From Sphagnum compactum (lineage: Eukaryota; Bryophyta; Sphagnopsida; Sphagnales): 64,000 nucleotides of DNA. The notes under the pieces were generated by a model. It worked only from the letters and a program-made list of their open reading frames with translations. It was not told the DNA's origin and did not search any database. The translations under genes and the position numbers were made by a program. The stretch lies in the NCBI GenBank assembly GCA_965153455.1, contig OZ234495.1, positions 868,001 through 932,000 of the forward strand, in the 5' to 3' direction. This document shows positions 63,774 through 64,000 of this stretch, one piece after another. Position 1 is the first letter of the stretch; every line of letters begins with the position of its first letter.

Positions 63774-64000
63774 ATGGCGATGGCCGAGCGCTTGTCGTCG
63801 TCCTCTTCAAGCGTTTGCCTCTGTTTCTCACCGCAGCAACCAGTGCGAAGTGCGCAAACTACGCTTCCTTGTGCCCCGGGATTGCGGAAATTAGCAATCG
63901 TTTCATTACCTACACGACCTTGCAACCCAGCAGCAGTAATAGCAGGAGGAGCAAGAGCAGGAGCAGCGCGTCTGGTCTCATCGCCATCCTCATCTTCATA
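63774..64000 (+). CDS. Partial gene, N-terminal transit-peptide-like sequence
   Basis: From ATG 63774 a frame stays open for 75 codons to the window edge. It begins MAMAERLSSSSSSVCLCFS and continues rich in Ser, Ala, Arg and Pro with almost no acidic residues, which is typical of a chloroplast (or mitochondrial) targeting peptide. No mature domain is reached, so the product is unknown. The short minus-strand frames covering the same stretch are shadows. The call rests on composition and start context (CCCATGGCG) only. Confidence 0.5.
   Translation, partial: MAMAERLSSSSSSVCLCFSPQQPVRSAQTTLPCAPGLRKLAIVSLPTRPCNPAAVIAGGARAGAARLVSSPSSSS

Overview
The window reads as nuclear DNA of a land plant, probably a seedless one (bryophyte, lycophyte or fern). 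Genes are split by short introns, mostly GT-AG, and several products are plastid or mitochondrial. One gene matches CRR42, an assembly factor of the chloroplast NDH complex, and plant-type telomere motifs (TTTAGGG/CCCTAAA) are scattered through the intergenic DNA. A long EF-hand plus WD40 gene of the WDR49/WDR64 type also fits a lineage with flagellated sperm. That last point is inference, and no species is claimed. All gene models below were built by hand from reading frames, splice sites and intron phase.

Layout. 0.4-4.7 kb (+): plastid-targeted protein of the At1g36320 type, function unknown. 6.2-8.1 kb (-): U1 snRNP subunit U1-C. 10.4-13.2 kb (-): F-box/LRR protein of the At5g07670/At5g51380 type. 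14.8-16.3 kb (-): CRR42. 18.5-18.8 kb (-): decayed fragment of an FG nucleoporin resembling NUP98. 18.8-23.4 kb: AT-rich, repeat-filled, without genes. 23.4-26.4 kb (+): FAD-dependent amine (polyamine) oxidase. 27.2-28.0 kb (-): TLC-domain membrane protein. 28.9-39.6 kb (+): the EF-hand/WD40 gene, about 25 exons. 41.7-42.9 kb (-): intronless mitochondrial carrier of the SLC25A44 type. 43-49.6 kb: repeat-rich gene desert. 49.7-52.8 kb (-): 5'-truncated MIRO (mitochondrial Rho GTPase) copy with a nonsense codon and frameshifts. 53.4-59.7 kb (+): tandem pair of zeta-class glutathione transferases (maleylacetoacetate isomerase type) plus a relic first exon. 60.5-63.2 kb (-): PDCD5. 63.8 kb to the edge (+): start of another gene with a transit-peptide-like N terminus.

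The genes do not form a pathway; this is ordinary eukaryotic gene order. Two head-to-head pairs may share promoters: the TLC gene with the WD40 gene, and PDCD5 with the gene running off the right edge. The best second looks are the decayed MIRO copy beside the GSTZ duplication, the lost splice donor in the first GSTZ copy, the WDR49/64-type gene, a dispersed repeat family with at least five copies, a perfect 15-bp hairpin with a third arm copy, and an isolated cluster of ACGT-core sites in the gene desert.
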